Of a stretch of DNA of 64,000 nucleotides, positions 33,327 through 41,395 are shown in pieces. Origin of the DNA: Paraburkholderia aspalathi (GTDB taxonomy: Bacteria > Pseudomonadota > Gammaproteobacteria > Burkholderiales > Burkholderiaceae); contig NZ_FPBH01000036.1 of NCBI RefSeq assembly GCF_900116445.1, positions 17,433-81,432 of the forward strand. Reading direction: 5' to 3'. The notes beneath the pieces were generated by a model. The model was not told the origin of the DNA. It saw only the letters and a program-made list of their open reading frames with translations, and searched no databases. The position numbers and the translations under genes were made by a program. Position 1 is the stretch's first letter, and each line of letters opens with the position of its first letter.

Positions 33327-34616
33327 TCACGCGATCAGCTTGAGCGGGCCGGATAGCGGCACGCTCGGCGCGAGCTGGTTGTTGACGATGGCGAGATCGA
33401 AGCGATGCTGCTGCCCCTTCACCCATTGGCCGCCTACCAAAGGCGTCTTCGCGACGTTCTTCACCGGTCCGCTGCCCCATGCGACATGACCGACCAGCGT
33501 GTCGAGCTTCGTCGCCGCCACTGCGTCGCGGATCGCTTCGTTAGAGTCGATATCTTTCGTGCGCTTTAGCGAATCGACGGCGATTTCGAACAGCGCATGT
33601 GCGAAACCGATCGGTTGCGTCCATTGCTTCGACGTGATGCGCTCGTAGTCGTCCGCGACTTGCCGCGCGTTTTGTCCCGTCAGCGATGATTTGAACGGAT
33701 GCGAAGGCGACCACCACACCTCGGTGGAAAGGCCATCGCCGAGATCGCCGAGCGCTTCGATCGAAGTGGGAAACAGCAGTGCCTTGCCGATCGAAATGAC
33801 CTTGGGTTTCAGACCTTGCTGACGCGCCTGCACGAGAAAGTTCTTCGCGTCGGGCGGAATCACGACGCCGGTCACGATCTGCGCATTTGCCTGCTTGAAC
33901 GAGGAAATCTGCGCGGAGAAGTCCTGCGTCATGCTCTGAAAACGGCCCGGGTCCTTCAGCGTGAAGCCTTTCTGCGCGAGCACTGGCGGAAAGCCAAGCT
34001 TCGCATCGCCCCAGGCGTTGCCGTCGCCATCGTTCGGAAACAGACCGCCGACGCTGTGATTGGTCTGCACCGCTTGCCACATGCCGGTGTAGACGGTGAT
34101 CACGTCCTCCAGTCCCCAGAAGAAGTGATAGGTGAAGCGGAAGCCTTTCTTCGGATCGCCCTTTCTGCCGAAGAACCAGGGCTGCCACGGCACGACCGTC
34201 GACACGCAGGGCATCTCGTTCAACTCGCACGCATCGCTCACAGGATTCGCGGTCTCGGGCGTACCGGATACGAGCATGATGTCGACCTTGTCCTTCAGGA
34301 TCAGATCGTTGGCGACTTCGCCGGCACGATTCGGGTTCGACTGACTGTCCTTGACGACGATCGACACCGGATAGGTTTTGCCGCCAATCACGATGCCGTT
34401 TTTCAGCGTCGTCTGCATCTGCTGGATCGTGAAGCGGTCGGCCTCACCGAACGGCGCGAGCGGGCCGGTTTGCGGCGATACGTAGCCGATTTTCAGCGTG
34501 CGCGGGCCGGCGGCGAAGACGAGCGGCGAGAACGCCGAGGTTGACGCGGCGAGCGCGCCACCGGCGGCGAGTGTGACGAAGCGGCGGCGCTTCGCATCGA
34601 AGGAATATGCGTCCAT
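33327..34616 (-). CDS. ABC importer periplasmic substrate-binding protein (LivK/aromatic type) with Tat-like signal
   Basis: Predicted periplasmic receptor, 429 residues, of the Leu/Ile/Val-binding superfamily. The N-terminus contains KRRRFVTLAAGG followed by a hydrophobic stretch and FAAG, resembling a twin-arginine signal rather than a plain Sec one. The mature part begins RTLKIGYVSPQTGPLAPFGE, the usual first lobe of amide/urea/aromatic-binding members. It is first of the importer genes, with the largest following gap (17 bases), and lies 42 bases after maleylacetate reductase. Ligand unknown; a phenolic acid or hydroquinone precursor is the natural guess. Confidence 0.83.
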   Translation of the reverse strand: MDAYSFDAKRRRFVTLAAGGALAASTSAFSPLVFAAGPRTLKIGYVSPQTGPLAPFGEADRFTIQQMQTTLKNGIVIGGKTYPVSIVVKDSQSNPNRAGEVANDLILKDKVDIMLVSGTPETANPVSDACELNEMPCVSTVVPWQPWFFGRKGDPKKGFRFTYHFFWGLEDVITVYTGMWQAVQTNHSVGGLFPNDGDGNAWGDAKLGFPPVLAQKGFTLKDPGRFQSMTQDFSAQISSFKQANAQIVTGVVIPPDAKNFLVQARQQGLKPKVISIGKALLFPTSIEALGDLGDGLSTEVWWSPSHPFKSSLTGQNARQVADDYERITSKQWTQPIGFAHALFEIAVDSLKRTKDIDSNEAIRDAVAATKLDTLVGHVAWGSGPVKNVAKTPLVGGQWVKGQQHRFDLAIVNNQLAPSVPLSGPLKLIA

Positions 34617-34658
34617 GGTTGTCTCCTGAATTTTTTTGTATGAGTGGGGGCGTTCGTG

Positions 34659-35717
34659 CTAATCCGGCCGCCTGCCTTCGAACGCAGCTTCCAGCAGCGC
34701 GCGTAGCGGCGTTCGTTCAACTGGCCGCGGATTCCAGTACGGGTTCTTCAACGCGAGATCGAGCGCGAGGTCGAGATCGCTTGCGCTTACACCAATGTCT
34801 TTCAACGCGGTAGGCGCACCGTTGTCGCGTGCGAGGTCGAATACACCTTGCGCGGCGTCGTCGGCATGCAGCGCGTGTGCGATACGCTTCATCGCCCCCG
34901 GTGCGGCCTCACGGTTATAGGCGAGCACGTGCGGCAACACGATCGTGTGCGTTTCCGCGTGCGGCAGATTGAACGTGCCGCCGAGCGTATGGCACAGCTT
35001 GTGATGCAGCGCCATGCCAACGCTGCCGAGCACGGCGCCGCACAGCCATGCACCATAGAGGCAGTCGCCGCGTGCGCCGAGATCGACCGGTTTCAGCGTC
35101 ACCCGAGGCAGACCTTGGCCGAGCGCACGGATACCCTCTTCCGCCATCAGCGCAATGATCGGGTTCGTGTCCTGCGCGTAGAGCCCTTCGGCCGCGTGGG
35201 CGATTGCATTGATGCCGCTCGTCAGCGATAACGCGGTCGGCAGCGACGTGGTCAACGAAGGGTCGTAGATCACAGTTCTCGGCAATACCCGCAGATCGCG
35301 GCCGGTTTTCTTGATGCCGTCCTCGGTGAGGCCGTAGATCGGCGTCATTTCGGAGCCTGCATACGTGGTCGGAATCGCGATGATCGGCAGCGAGGTTTCG
35401 AGCGCGATCGCCTTGCCGAGACCTGTCGTCGAACCGCCGCCTATCGCGATCGCGCAATCGGCGCCGACCTGCGTGGCGAAGTCGCGGGCCGCGCGAGCGG
35501 TTTCGATCGGCACGTGCATCACGGCTTCGGCGTAGACGCCCGCCGCCCGCGAACCAAGACCTGCCGCCAGCGCTTCGGCCTGAGCACGCTGCTGTGGCGT
35601 GGACAGCACGATCGCGCGCATGGCGCCGAGCAAGCCGATCTCTCGATCGAGCTGGTCGAGACTGCCCACACCGAAAATCACGCGTGACGGCAGGCCGTTA
35701 TAGACGAACGATTCCAT
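34659..35717 (-). CDS. hapF: Maleylacetate reductase
   Basis: Predicted NAD(P)H-dependent enzyme reducing maleylacetate to 3-oxoadipate, 352 residues, of the iron-containing alcohol dehydrogenase superfamily. The maleylacetate reductase subgroup is indicated by IGGGSTTGLGKAIAL (92-106), IPTTYAGSEMTPIYGLTEDG (115-134) and VLPRTVIYDP; ALHHKLCHTLGG and HAETHTIVLPHVLAYN supply the usual metal-site histidines. It follows the aldehyde dehydrogenase by six bases. Its product is a central intermediate that would enter the TCA cycle via genes outside this window. Confidence 0.9.
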   Translation of the reverse strand: MESFVYNGLPSRVIFGVGSLDQLDREIGLLGAMRAIVLSTPQQRAQAEALAAGLGSRAAGVYAEAVMHVPIETARAARDFATQVGADCAIAIGGGSTTGLGKAIALETSLPIIAIPTTYAGSEMTPIYGLTEDGIKKTGRDLRVLPRTVIYDPSLTTSLPTALSLTSGINAIAHAAEGLYAQDTNPIIALMAEEGIRALGQGLPRVTLKPVDLGARGDCLYGAWLCGAVLGSVGMALHHKLCHTLGGTFNLPHAETHTIVLPHVLAYNREAAPGAMKRIAHALHADDAAQGVFDLARDNGAPTALKDIGVSASDLDLALDLALKNPYWNPRPVERTPLRALLEAAFEGRRPD

Positions 35718-35723
35718 GGCGGT

Positions 35724-37187
35724 TCAGCGCGGGTAATAAGGCGGAATCTGCGCATCCACGTTGACCCAGACCGACTTGGGCTGCGTGTATTCGCGCATCG
35801 CTTCAAAACCCATCTCGCGTCCATAGCCGCTCGCGCCGACACCGCCGAACGGTGACGCGGGGCTCACGCGCTTGTAACAGTTGATCCACACCATGCCGGC
35901 GCGAATCTCGCGCGCCACAAGGTGTGCGCGTTGCAGGTCGCGTGTCCAGAGACCCGCGCCGAGACCGTACTCGGTGCCGTTCGCGATCGTGAGTGCTTCT
36001 TCGTCCGTACGGAATGTCGTGACCGTCATGAACGGACCGAACACTTCTTCCTGCGACACGCGATGCTCCGGCTTCGCCTCGACAATGGTTGGCTCGACAT
36101 AGCAACCATTCGCCAGCGCGGCATCGTCCGGCGCCTTGCCGCCCGCCAGCACGCGGCCACCCTGTTCACGTGCGACGTCGACGAACGACAGCACGCGGTC
36201 GCGATGCTGACGCGAGGTGAGCGGGCCCATTTCGGTCAGGGGATCGAGCGGATTGCCGATCCGGATCGTGCGGCTCAACGCAGCGAACTTTTCCAGCACT
36301 TCGTCGGCGATCGATTCATGCACGATCATCCGCGAGCCGGCGATACACGCCTGCCCCTGATTATGGAAGATCGCGAACGCGGAGCCTTGCACGACCGCGT
36401 CGATATTCGCGTCGCCGAATACGATGTTCGCGCCTTTGCCGCCGAGTTCGAGTTGGACCTTCTTCAGATTGCCGCTCGACGCCTGCACGATCTTGCGGCC
36501 GATCGCAGTCGAACCGGTGAAGGCAACCTTGCTGATCTCCGGATGCTCGGCGATGTACTGACCCGCCACATGACCGAGACCCGGCAAGATATTGACGACA
36601 CCCTCCGGAAATCCAACCTCCGCCATCAGTTCGGCGATGGCGAGACTCGAGAGCGGCGTGAGTTCAGCGGGCTTCATGATCACGCAATTGCCTGCCGCAA
36701 GCGCCGGCGCCATCTTCCAACTCGTGAACATCAGCGGAAAATTCCACGGCACCACTTGCCCCACAATGCCGACCGGCTCGCGCGTCATGTAGTTCAGAAA
36801 ACCCTGCTCGACCGGAATTACCGAGCCTTCGAACTTGTCGGCCATGCCGCCGAAATAGCGGAACGTCGCTGCCGTGCGCGGTACATCGAGATTGCGTGTG
36901 TCGCGAATCGGGTGCCCAGTATCGAGCGATTCGAGGCGCGCCAGTGCATCGGCGTTTGCTTCGATTGCGTCGGCGAGTTTGAGCAGCAAACGCCCCCGCT
37001 CCATCGCGGCGAGATTGCTCCACTTCGGAAACGCCGCTTTCGCAGCCGCCACGGCGCGGTCGACATCGGCGGGTCCGGCCATCGCGACTTCGGCAATCAC
37101 CGAGTTGTCGTGCGGATTAAGGGAGGCGAGCGTTTCGCCGTTTGCAGCCGGCACGAAGCGGCCACCGATGAAGAGTTGCGTTTGCAT
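35724..37187 (-). CDS. hapE: Aldehyde dehydrogenase, probable 4-hydroxymuconic semialdehyde dehydrogenase
   Basis: Predicted NAD(P)-dependent enzyme, 487 residues, oxidising the hydroquinone cleavage product to maleylacetate. It has the full ALDH signature: PWNFPL (147-152), FTGSTAIG (223-230), general base Glu247 in QLELGGKGA, and nucleophile Cys281 in NQGQACIAGSR. A TTG at 37202 would add five residues; the ATG at 37187 is preferred. Placement between hydroquinone dioxygenase and maleylacetate reductase genes matches the Pseudomonas hap order in function. The assignment is from family plus context. Confidence 0.83.
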   Translation of the reverse strand: MQTQLFIGGRFVPAANGETLASLNPHDNSVIAEVAMAGPADVDRAVAAAKAAFPKWSNLAAMERGRLLLKLADAIEANADALARLESLDTGHPIRDTRNLDVPRTAATFRYFGGMADKFEGSVIPVEQGFLNYMTREPVGIVGQVVPWNFPLMFTSWKMAPALAAGNCVIMKPAELTPLSSLAIAELMAEVGFPEGVVNILPGLGHVAGQYIAEHPEISKVAFTGSTAIGRKIVQASSGNLKKVQLELGGKGANIVFGDANIDAVVQGSAFAIFHNQGQACIAGSRMIVHESIADEVLEKFAALSRTIRIGNPLDPLTEMGPLTSRQHRDRVLSFVDVAREQGGRVLAGGKAPDDAALANGCYVEPTIVEAKPEHRVSQEEVFGPFMTVTTFRTDEEALTIANGTEYGLGAGLWTRDLQRAHLVAREIRAGMVWINCYKRVSPASPFGGVGASGYGREMGFEAMREYTQPKSVWVNVDAQIPPYYPR

Positions 37188-37229
37188 GTCAATCCCGCGC
37201 AAGTAAAACTTTGGACGTGACAGTCCCCG

Positions 37230-37251
37230 CGGCGCCAGCGGTCTGGCGCCG
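37230..37251 (-). other. Hairpin inside the hydroquinone operon
   Basis: CGGCGCCAG (37230-37238), CGGT, and CTGGCGCCG (37243-37251) form a perfect 9-bp stem in the 95-base gap between the dioxygenase large-subunit gene and the dehydrogenase gene. It could reduce expression of downstream genes or protect the upstream mRNA end. Confidence 0.5.
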
Positions 37252-37282
37252 TTCGATCGACGATCGGAGGAATGTCTGAGAG

Positions 37283-38278
37283 TTAGATCTGGATCGGATA
37301 CGGCGGCAATTCACCGCTTTCGTAGCGCTTCGGCAGATCGGGCGTGGCGTTCTCCCACACCAGCAGCATCGAACGTTTCTGCGAATAGCCCTTGTGGCGG
37401 ATGTCGGCCGGCATCGCGGCGATATCGCCCGCGTTCATCGTGATGCGTGCACGCGGCTCGCCGCTGTCTTTATCGGCGACGTCCCAGATGATCTGGTCGG
37501 ACAGTTGCAGAAACCACTCGACGCGGTCGTTGCCATGAAACACCGGCAGCACGAATTCCTCGGTGGTCGGGCAGAACAGGCTCTGCTGGCAGACCGACGT
37601 GACCGACGGATTCCACGTCACGTCTGAGCGAGACAGGTACTTGAAGAGGCTGAACGCATGCAACGCGCTCTCAAATCCTGGCTCTGCATGAATCTCGGGT
37701 TCATCCTGAACCACATCGGCGAACTGGCGATTGACCGGCAAGTCGTCGCGCAACGGCGAATCGCCTTCGAGGCCGGGCATACGCTTCGTGGCGATCCGCG
37801 TGCGCTCGATCGCGGCGATGTTGTCGCCATGTTTCGTACCGAACGCAGAACCGGTTTCTTCGGGCGCGGCGAACGGATCGAAGCCTTCGTTGACCCAGTC
37901 CCGCAGAATCGCCTTGAAGGTGGCCATGATGAGCGGCGTGTCGAACTGCTGCATATGATCGACGCCCGCTTCCTTGAAACTGGCGTTGTACGCGCCGGCA
38001 TACATGTCGACCTTGCCGTAGTGATTACGCGTGCCGATCACTTCGTCGAAGTTGACCCAGCCGTAGAAGAAGCCCCACGCAACATCGCGCATCATGGCGC
38101 GCAGAAAGTCGTCGGCATGCATCTGGTGCGAGCGGATCTGGCCTTTCGCAGGCCATTTGACGGTGGCGAAATAAGCGTCGCGGCTGAATTCGAAATCGCC
38201 GAGGCGGAACGTGCGATAACCGCTCACCGCGTCGGCCTCGCTCGCGGTGACGTTTTGCAGGGTGCTGGCTTTGTCCAT
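37283..38278 (-). CDS. hapD: Hydroquinone 1,2-dioxygenase, large (beta) subunit
   Basis: Predicted catalytic subunit of an Fe(II) two-subunit hydroquinone dioxygenase, which opens the ring to 4-hydroxymuconic semialdehyde. The 331-residue length is close to the about 38-kDa HapD of Pseudomonas fluorescens. The protein looks cupin-like, with EEFVLPVFHGNDRVEWFLQL and ITMNAGDIAAMPADIRHKGY near the C-terminus providing candidate metal His/Glu residues. The frame is open to 38608; the ATG at 38278 follows GGAG and gives the right length. It lies 37 bases after the small-subunit gene. Recognition is from memory of the family and operon logic. Confidence 0.78.
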   Translation of the reverse strand: MDKASTLQNVTASEADAVSGYRTFRLGDFEFSRDAYFATVKWPAKGQIRSHQMHADDFLRAMMRDVAWGFFYGWVNFDEVIGTRNHYGKVDMYAGAYNASFKEAGVDHMQQFDTPLIMATFKAILRDWVNEGFDPFAAPEETGSAFGTKHGDNIAAIERTRIATKRMPGLEGDSPLRDDLPVNRQFADVVQDEPEIHAEPGFESALHAFSLFKYLSRSDVTWNPSVTSVCQQSLFCPTTEEFVLPVFHGNDRVEWFLQLSDQIIWDVADKDSGEPRARITMNAGDIAAMPADIRHKGYSQKRSMLLVWENATPDLPKRYESGELPPYPIQI

Positions 38279-38315
38279 GATGGGCTCCAGAAGAGGATCG
38301 ATCGGGTAGAGGAAA

Positions 38316-38807
38316 TCAGTGGATGCAGATGTCGGCCCACTTCTCGACCGAATAGCGCCCGAGGATCGTCTGCACGAGCAGCACGCCTTTCGTCCTCGCT
38401 TCGAAGCGATACGCGGCGCCCGCAGGCAGCAGGGCCTGATGACCACGACGCAGCCGCACATAACCCATCGACTGGCCCGACGGTTGGCCTTCGAGCCGCA
38501 CGCTGCCTTCGGTCTGCGCGTCGACCAGCGGGCCGTCCGACGGCTTGATGAAATAGATGTCGATCTCGCCGTCGAGCACGACCGCGAATTCATCGTGCGA
38601 CGCAGCAAACCACGGCGACGAACCTTCCGCGCGCAGTGTCTCGATCACGTACTTGAGATTCTTGCCGACGACAACTTTCTCGTAGGGCGCGGCGCGGCTC
38701 GCGACGTCGAACACGTTCGACATCGCGTAGTGCTCCGGTTTGCCCTTGATGATTTCGATGGAGCCTTTGCGGAAATTGTCCAGGCTACCGAACCAGGTCT
38801 CTTGCAT
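38316..38807 (-). CDS. hapC: Hydroquinone 1,2-dioxygenase, small (alpha) subunit
   Basis: Predicted partner of the large subunit, 163 residues, consistent with the about 18-kDa HapC of the two-component hydroquinone dioxygenase. It shows a cupin-like beta pattern: HDEFAVVLDGEIDIYFIKP in the middle and RRGHQALLPAGAAYRFEA later. The frame extends to 38885, but the ATG at 38807 has a strong GGAGG five bases upstream. It is the first gene of the long minus-strand operon, so the promoter should lie in 38808-38991, between it and the LysR gene. Confidence 0.77.
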   Translation of the reverse strand: MQETWFGSLDNFRKGSIEIIKGKPEHYAMSNVFDVASRAAPYEKVVVGKNLKYVIETLRAEGSSPWFAASHDEFAVVLDGEIDIYFIKPSDGPLVDAQTEGSVRLEGQPSGQSMGYVRLRRGHQALLPAGAAYRFEARTKGVLLVQTILGRYSVEKWADICIH

Positions 38808-38950
38808 GTCTGCCTCCAGTTGATCTACGAATCCGCGAATGCGTTGCTTGGATCGAAGATTAAGTGGCGGCAGGCGCAACAGCAATGATCTGAGGGTCGG
38901 GAAACGCGAACCATGGGTGCTTCAAAATCGCGCCAGGGAAACTACCTGGT

Positions 38951-38971
38951 GGAGAACCCGCGGGGTTCTCC
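38951..38971. terminator. Hairpin between the LysR gene and the hydroquinone operon
   Basis: GGAGAACCC-GCG-GGGTTCTCC is a perfect 9-bp stem with a 3-base loop, 21 bases after the LysR stop. A second weaker pair (CCAGG/CCTGG) follows on the operon side. No T-run is present, so it may be a LysR terminator or part of the operon's regulatory region. Confidence 0.55.
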
Positions 38972-38991
38972 CGGGGGTTCGTGGGTAGTTC

Positions 38992-39957
38992 TCAGTCTTC
39001 GGCCAGCTCCTCGCCGACGCTTTTGGTCTCGTCGTCCGGTGGTGAAATGCCGAGCGCCTTGTCCCACTGCGGTTCGCGCAGATAGCGGGCGCGCAGGAAG
39101 TCGACGAAAGCCTTGACCTTGGTGGTCGAGCGGTGCGAGGCAGGATAGACCGCCGACAGCCACAGCGGCGGCGCCGCGTACTCCGGCAGCACGCGTTCAA
39201 GGCGCCGTTCGAGCAGATCGGCTGCGGCGACCATCGTCGGCAAATAGACGACGCCCGCACCGGCCCGCGCGAACTCGAGCAGCAGGTGCACGCTATTGGT
39301 TTTAAGTACCGGATTCAGCGCGATTTCGAAGCACTCGTTGCCGCGCATCAGCGGCCACTTGTCGCCCCATGGGTAGTACGAATAACGGGCGAAATCGTGC
39401 CGCAACAGGTCGAGCGGCGTCTCGATCACCGGCTCTTCCTTCAGATAACCGGGCGCCGCGCACAGCACGCCACGCACGGGAAAGAGGCGCCGCTCCACCA
39501 GCAGATTGGAGGCCGGCGGATAGATCTGCAAGGCCAGATCGAAGCCTTCCTGCACCGGATCGATCACGCGGTCGTTGACCGTCACGACGAACTCGACGCG
39601 TGGGTAAGCGGCGCGGAATTCGATCAGCGTTTGCGAAAAATGCCCAAGCGCGAAGCCCGGTAGAACGTGGATATTGAGCGTGCCGGCGAGCGCCTGAGGA
39701 TCGCCGCGTGAGCGGCCGGACAGGTCGTGGACCTTGTTGACCAGTTCGGCGCATTCACGGTAGTACGTTTCGCCGAGTTCCGACAGGCGCACTGCCCGCG
39801 TTGAACGATGAAAAAGCGGCACGCCGAAATGGTCTTCGAGTTGCTTGACGCGCGAGGTCACCACCGATTTGGCCACGCCCAGCTGGCGCGCGGCACCGGC
39901 AAAGCTCTGCGCTTCCGCCGCCCGCACGAACGCTTCCATCGACATGAACAGGTCCAT
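38992..39957 (-). CDS. LysR family regulator, probable activator of the hydroquinone operon
   Basis: Predicted LysR-type regulator, 321 residues. The HTH region (about 1-60) contains MEAFVRAAEAQSFAGAARQL and VTSRVKQLEDHFGVPLFHR; the remainder is the effector-binding domain, with an acidic C-terminal tail. It is transcribed in the same direction as, and just upstream of, the hydroquinone/hydroxyquinol operon, separated by 184 bases and a hairpin. This is unusual for LysR genes, which are more often divergent from their target. The inducer is probably a phenolic intermediate, by position only. Confidence 0.85.
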   Translation of the reverse strand: MDLFMSMEAFVRAAEAQSFAGAARQLGVAKSVVTSRVKQLEDHFGVPLFHRSTRAVRLSELGETYYRECAELVNKVHDLSGRSRGDPQALAGTLNIHVLPGFALGHFSQTLIEFRAAYPRVEFVVTVNDRVIDPVQEGFDLALQIYPPASNLLVERRLFPVRGVLCAAPGYLKEEPVIETPLDLLRHDFARYSYYPWGDKWPLMRGNECFEIALNPVLKTNSVHLLLEFARAGAGVVYLPTMVAAADLLERRLERVLPEYAAPPLWLSAVYPASHRSTTKVKAFVDFLRARYLREPQWDKALGISPPDDETKSVGEELAED

Positions 39958-40051
39958 CTTGTCTCCTCCGGTCTCTGTGGCCCGTAGTCTGCCTTGCTTA
40001 CGGCAAGTGTAGTCTGCTTCGGGAATCTGGACGAGGCGACGACAACTGGAA

Positions 40052-41008
40052 CTACCGGAGCGTGAAGACAGTGCGGACCTGGCTATCGCTGCTGCCCCAA
40101 TGCAGGTTCAGATCGGAAAGCGGCACGGCCTCCGTTGCAATCTGAAGTCCGGCGGGTACCGTTGCATTGAGCACTTCTTTTACCGCATGCAGGAGACGAG
40201 GCAAAGTCACGCTGCCGATTCCGCTGCCCAGCAGCGTGATCGCGGTCGCGCGCAGCACGGCTGCCGGCAACACGATATCGGCACCGCTAATCGCACCGAT
40301 CTGGACAAAGCGAACCGGATAAGCGTCAGCCGATGCTTTTGCCGCAGCGATCAACAATGACCGTGCGCTGGGTCCCCACAGGTAATCCAATACGACGTCC
40401 ACCCCTTGGCGAAAATGTGATTCGAAGGCGCGGCTCAGGCTGTTTTCGTCCTGCTCTAGCGAGATCGTGAAATCGGCACCGGCACGTTTGAGCGATTCGA
40501 GGCTGGCCGGATTACGACCGGTCGCGATGATTCTTCCGGCGCCGAGATGCTTCGCGATCTGCACAGCAAGTCGTCCGGAGGCGCCCGTTGCACCGTTGAC
40601 CAGCACCGTCTCGCCTCGCACAAACCTGGCCCGCTCGGTCAGTGCCGCCCAAGACGACATGCCCGGAATCGCGATAGCGGCCGCTGTGACATCGTCGATC
40701 GCATCGGGGAGCGGAATGCAGTTTGCCTCGGGCACGAGGCTGCGTTCCGCCAGCGCGCCAAACGGCGCTTGCGGGGCGAAGAAATAGACACGTTGGCCGT
40801 CTTCGAGACGCCCCGTACCATCGACGCCCGCGACGAACGGGAACGCGCCCGACGCCGAGTAATGCGAGCCCGCTGCCTTGCTGCGGGTAATCCGGCTCAA
40901 CGCCGAAGCGGCGACGTCGATCAGATGATGACCAGCCAGCGCAGTGGGACGATCGAAGTCTTCGTAAACGGGAGGCTGCCCCGCACCTTTAACTACTGCA
41001 GCTTTCAT
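40052..41008 (-). CDS. Zinc-free medium-chain dehydrogenase, quinone oxidoreductase-like
   Basis: Predicted NADPH-dependent oxidoreductase of 318 residues. The N-terminal GroES-like fold (MKAAVVKGAGQPPVYEDF) lacks the catalytic zinc ligands, and the nucleotide fold contains VLVNGATGASGRLAVQIAKH, typical of quinone reductases. The ATG at 41008 is chosen over an extended start at 41065 because it gives the family N-terminus. It follows 38 bases after a small conserved gene and is divergent from an AraC regulator, its probable controller. Its substrate is unknown. Confidence 0.82.
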   Translation of the reverse strand: MKAAVVKGAGQPPVYEDFDRPTALAGHHLIDVAASALSRITRSKAAGSHYSASGAFPFVAGVDGTGRLEDGQRVYFFAPQAPFGALAERSLVPEANCIPLPDAIDDVTAAAIAIPGMSSWAALTERARFVRGETVLVNGATGASGRLAVQIAKHLGAGRIIATGRNPASLESLKRAGADFTISLEQDENSLSRAFESHFRQGVDVVLDYLWGPSARSLLIAAAKASADAYPVRFVQIGAISGADIVLPAAVLRATAITLLGSGIGSVTLPRLLHAVKEVLNATVPAGLQIATEAVPLSDLNLHWGSSDSQVRTVFTLR

Positions 41009-41046
41009 GAGAATTCCTCGAAGGTAAGAGTGAACCTGCGTCCCGA

Positions 41047-41298
41047 TCAATGTGCGTCGAGCCAATTGCGCAGCGAAACATCACGGATCTCGAGCACATC
41101 GAAGAGTCCTATTGCGCGCAGTGCAGGCAGCCCTTCGACAATGTCGGCCTCGGCATGGGCACGCGCCTCTTCACTGGCGCCTTCATCGCTCCAGATACGC
41201 GCACTGGCGAGAAAAGCCGCGACGGTGCCCTTGCGGACCGTCGTGCCGTTGAAGTCGACCTGGTCGACGTGATCGGGAAGAATCTGTTCTGCTCGCAT
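41047..41298 (-). CDS. Small conserved protein of unknown function, cotranscribed with quinone reductase
   Basis: An 83-residue acidic protein (starts MRAEQILPDHVDQVDF, ends LRNWLDAH) with no signal peptide or membrane segment. I do not recognise a named domain. It has a plausible start, is in a two-gene unit with the quinone reductase, and uses the same high-GC codons as its neighbours. It may be a small accessory or cofactor protein; no function is assigned. Confidence 0.6.
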   Translation of the reverse strand: MRAEQILPDHVDQVDFNGTTVRKGTVAAFLASARIWSDEGASEEARAHAEADIVEGLPALRAIGLFDVLEIRDVSLRNWLDAH

Positions 41299-41395
41299 CG
41301 CACTGCACTCCGGTCGTTAAAAGAACAAAACCAGTGTAGTCGTGCAAAAGCGGCCCGTCTCCGGTATAAAGGCCATTCCATACGGTGTTTCGGCC

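Noticed and set aside
35922..37220. 432-codon open frame antisense to the aldehyde dehydrogenase
   Set aside because: Arg/His-rich shadow; the sense strand carries all ALDH catalytic motifs.
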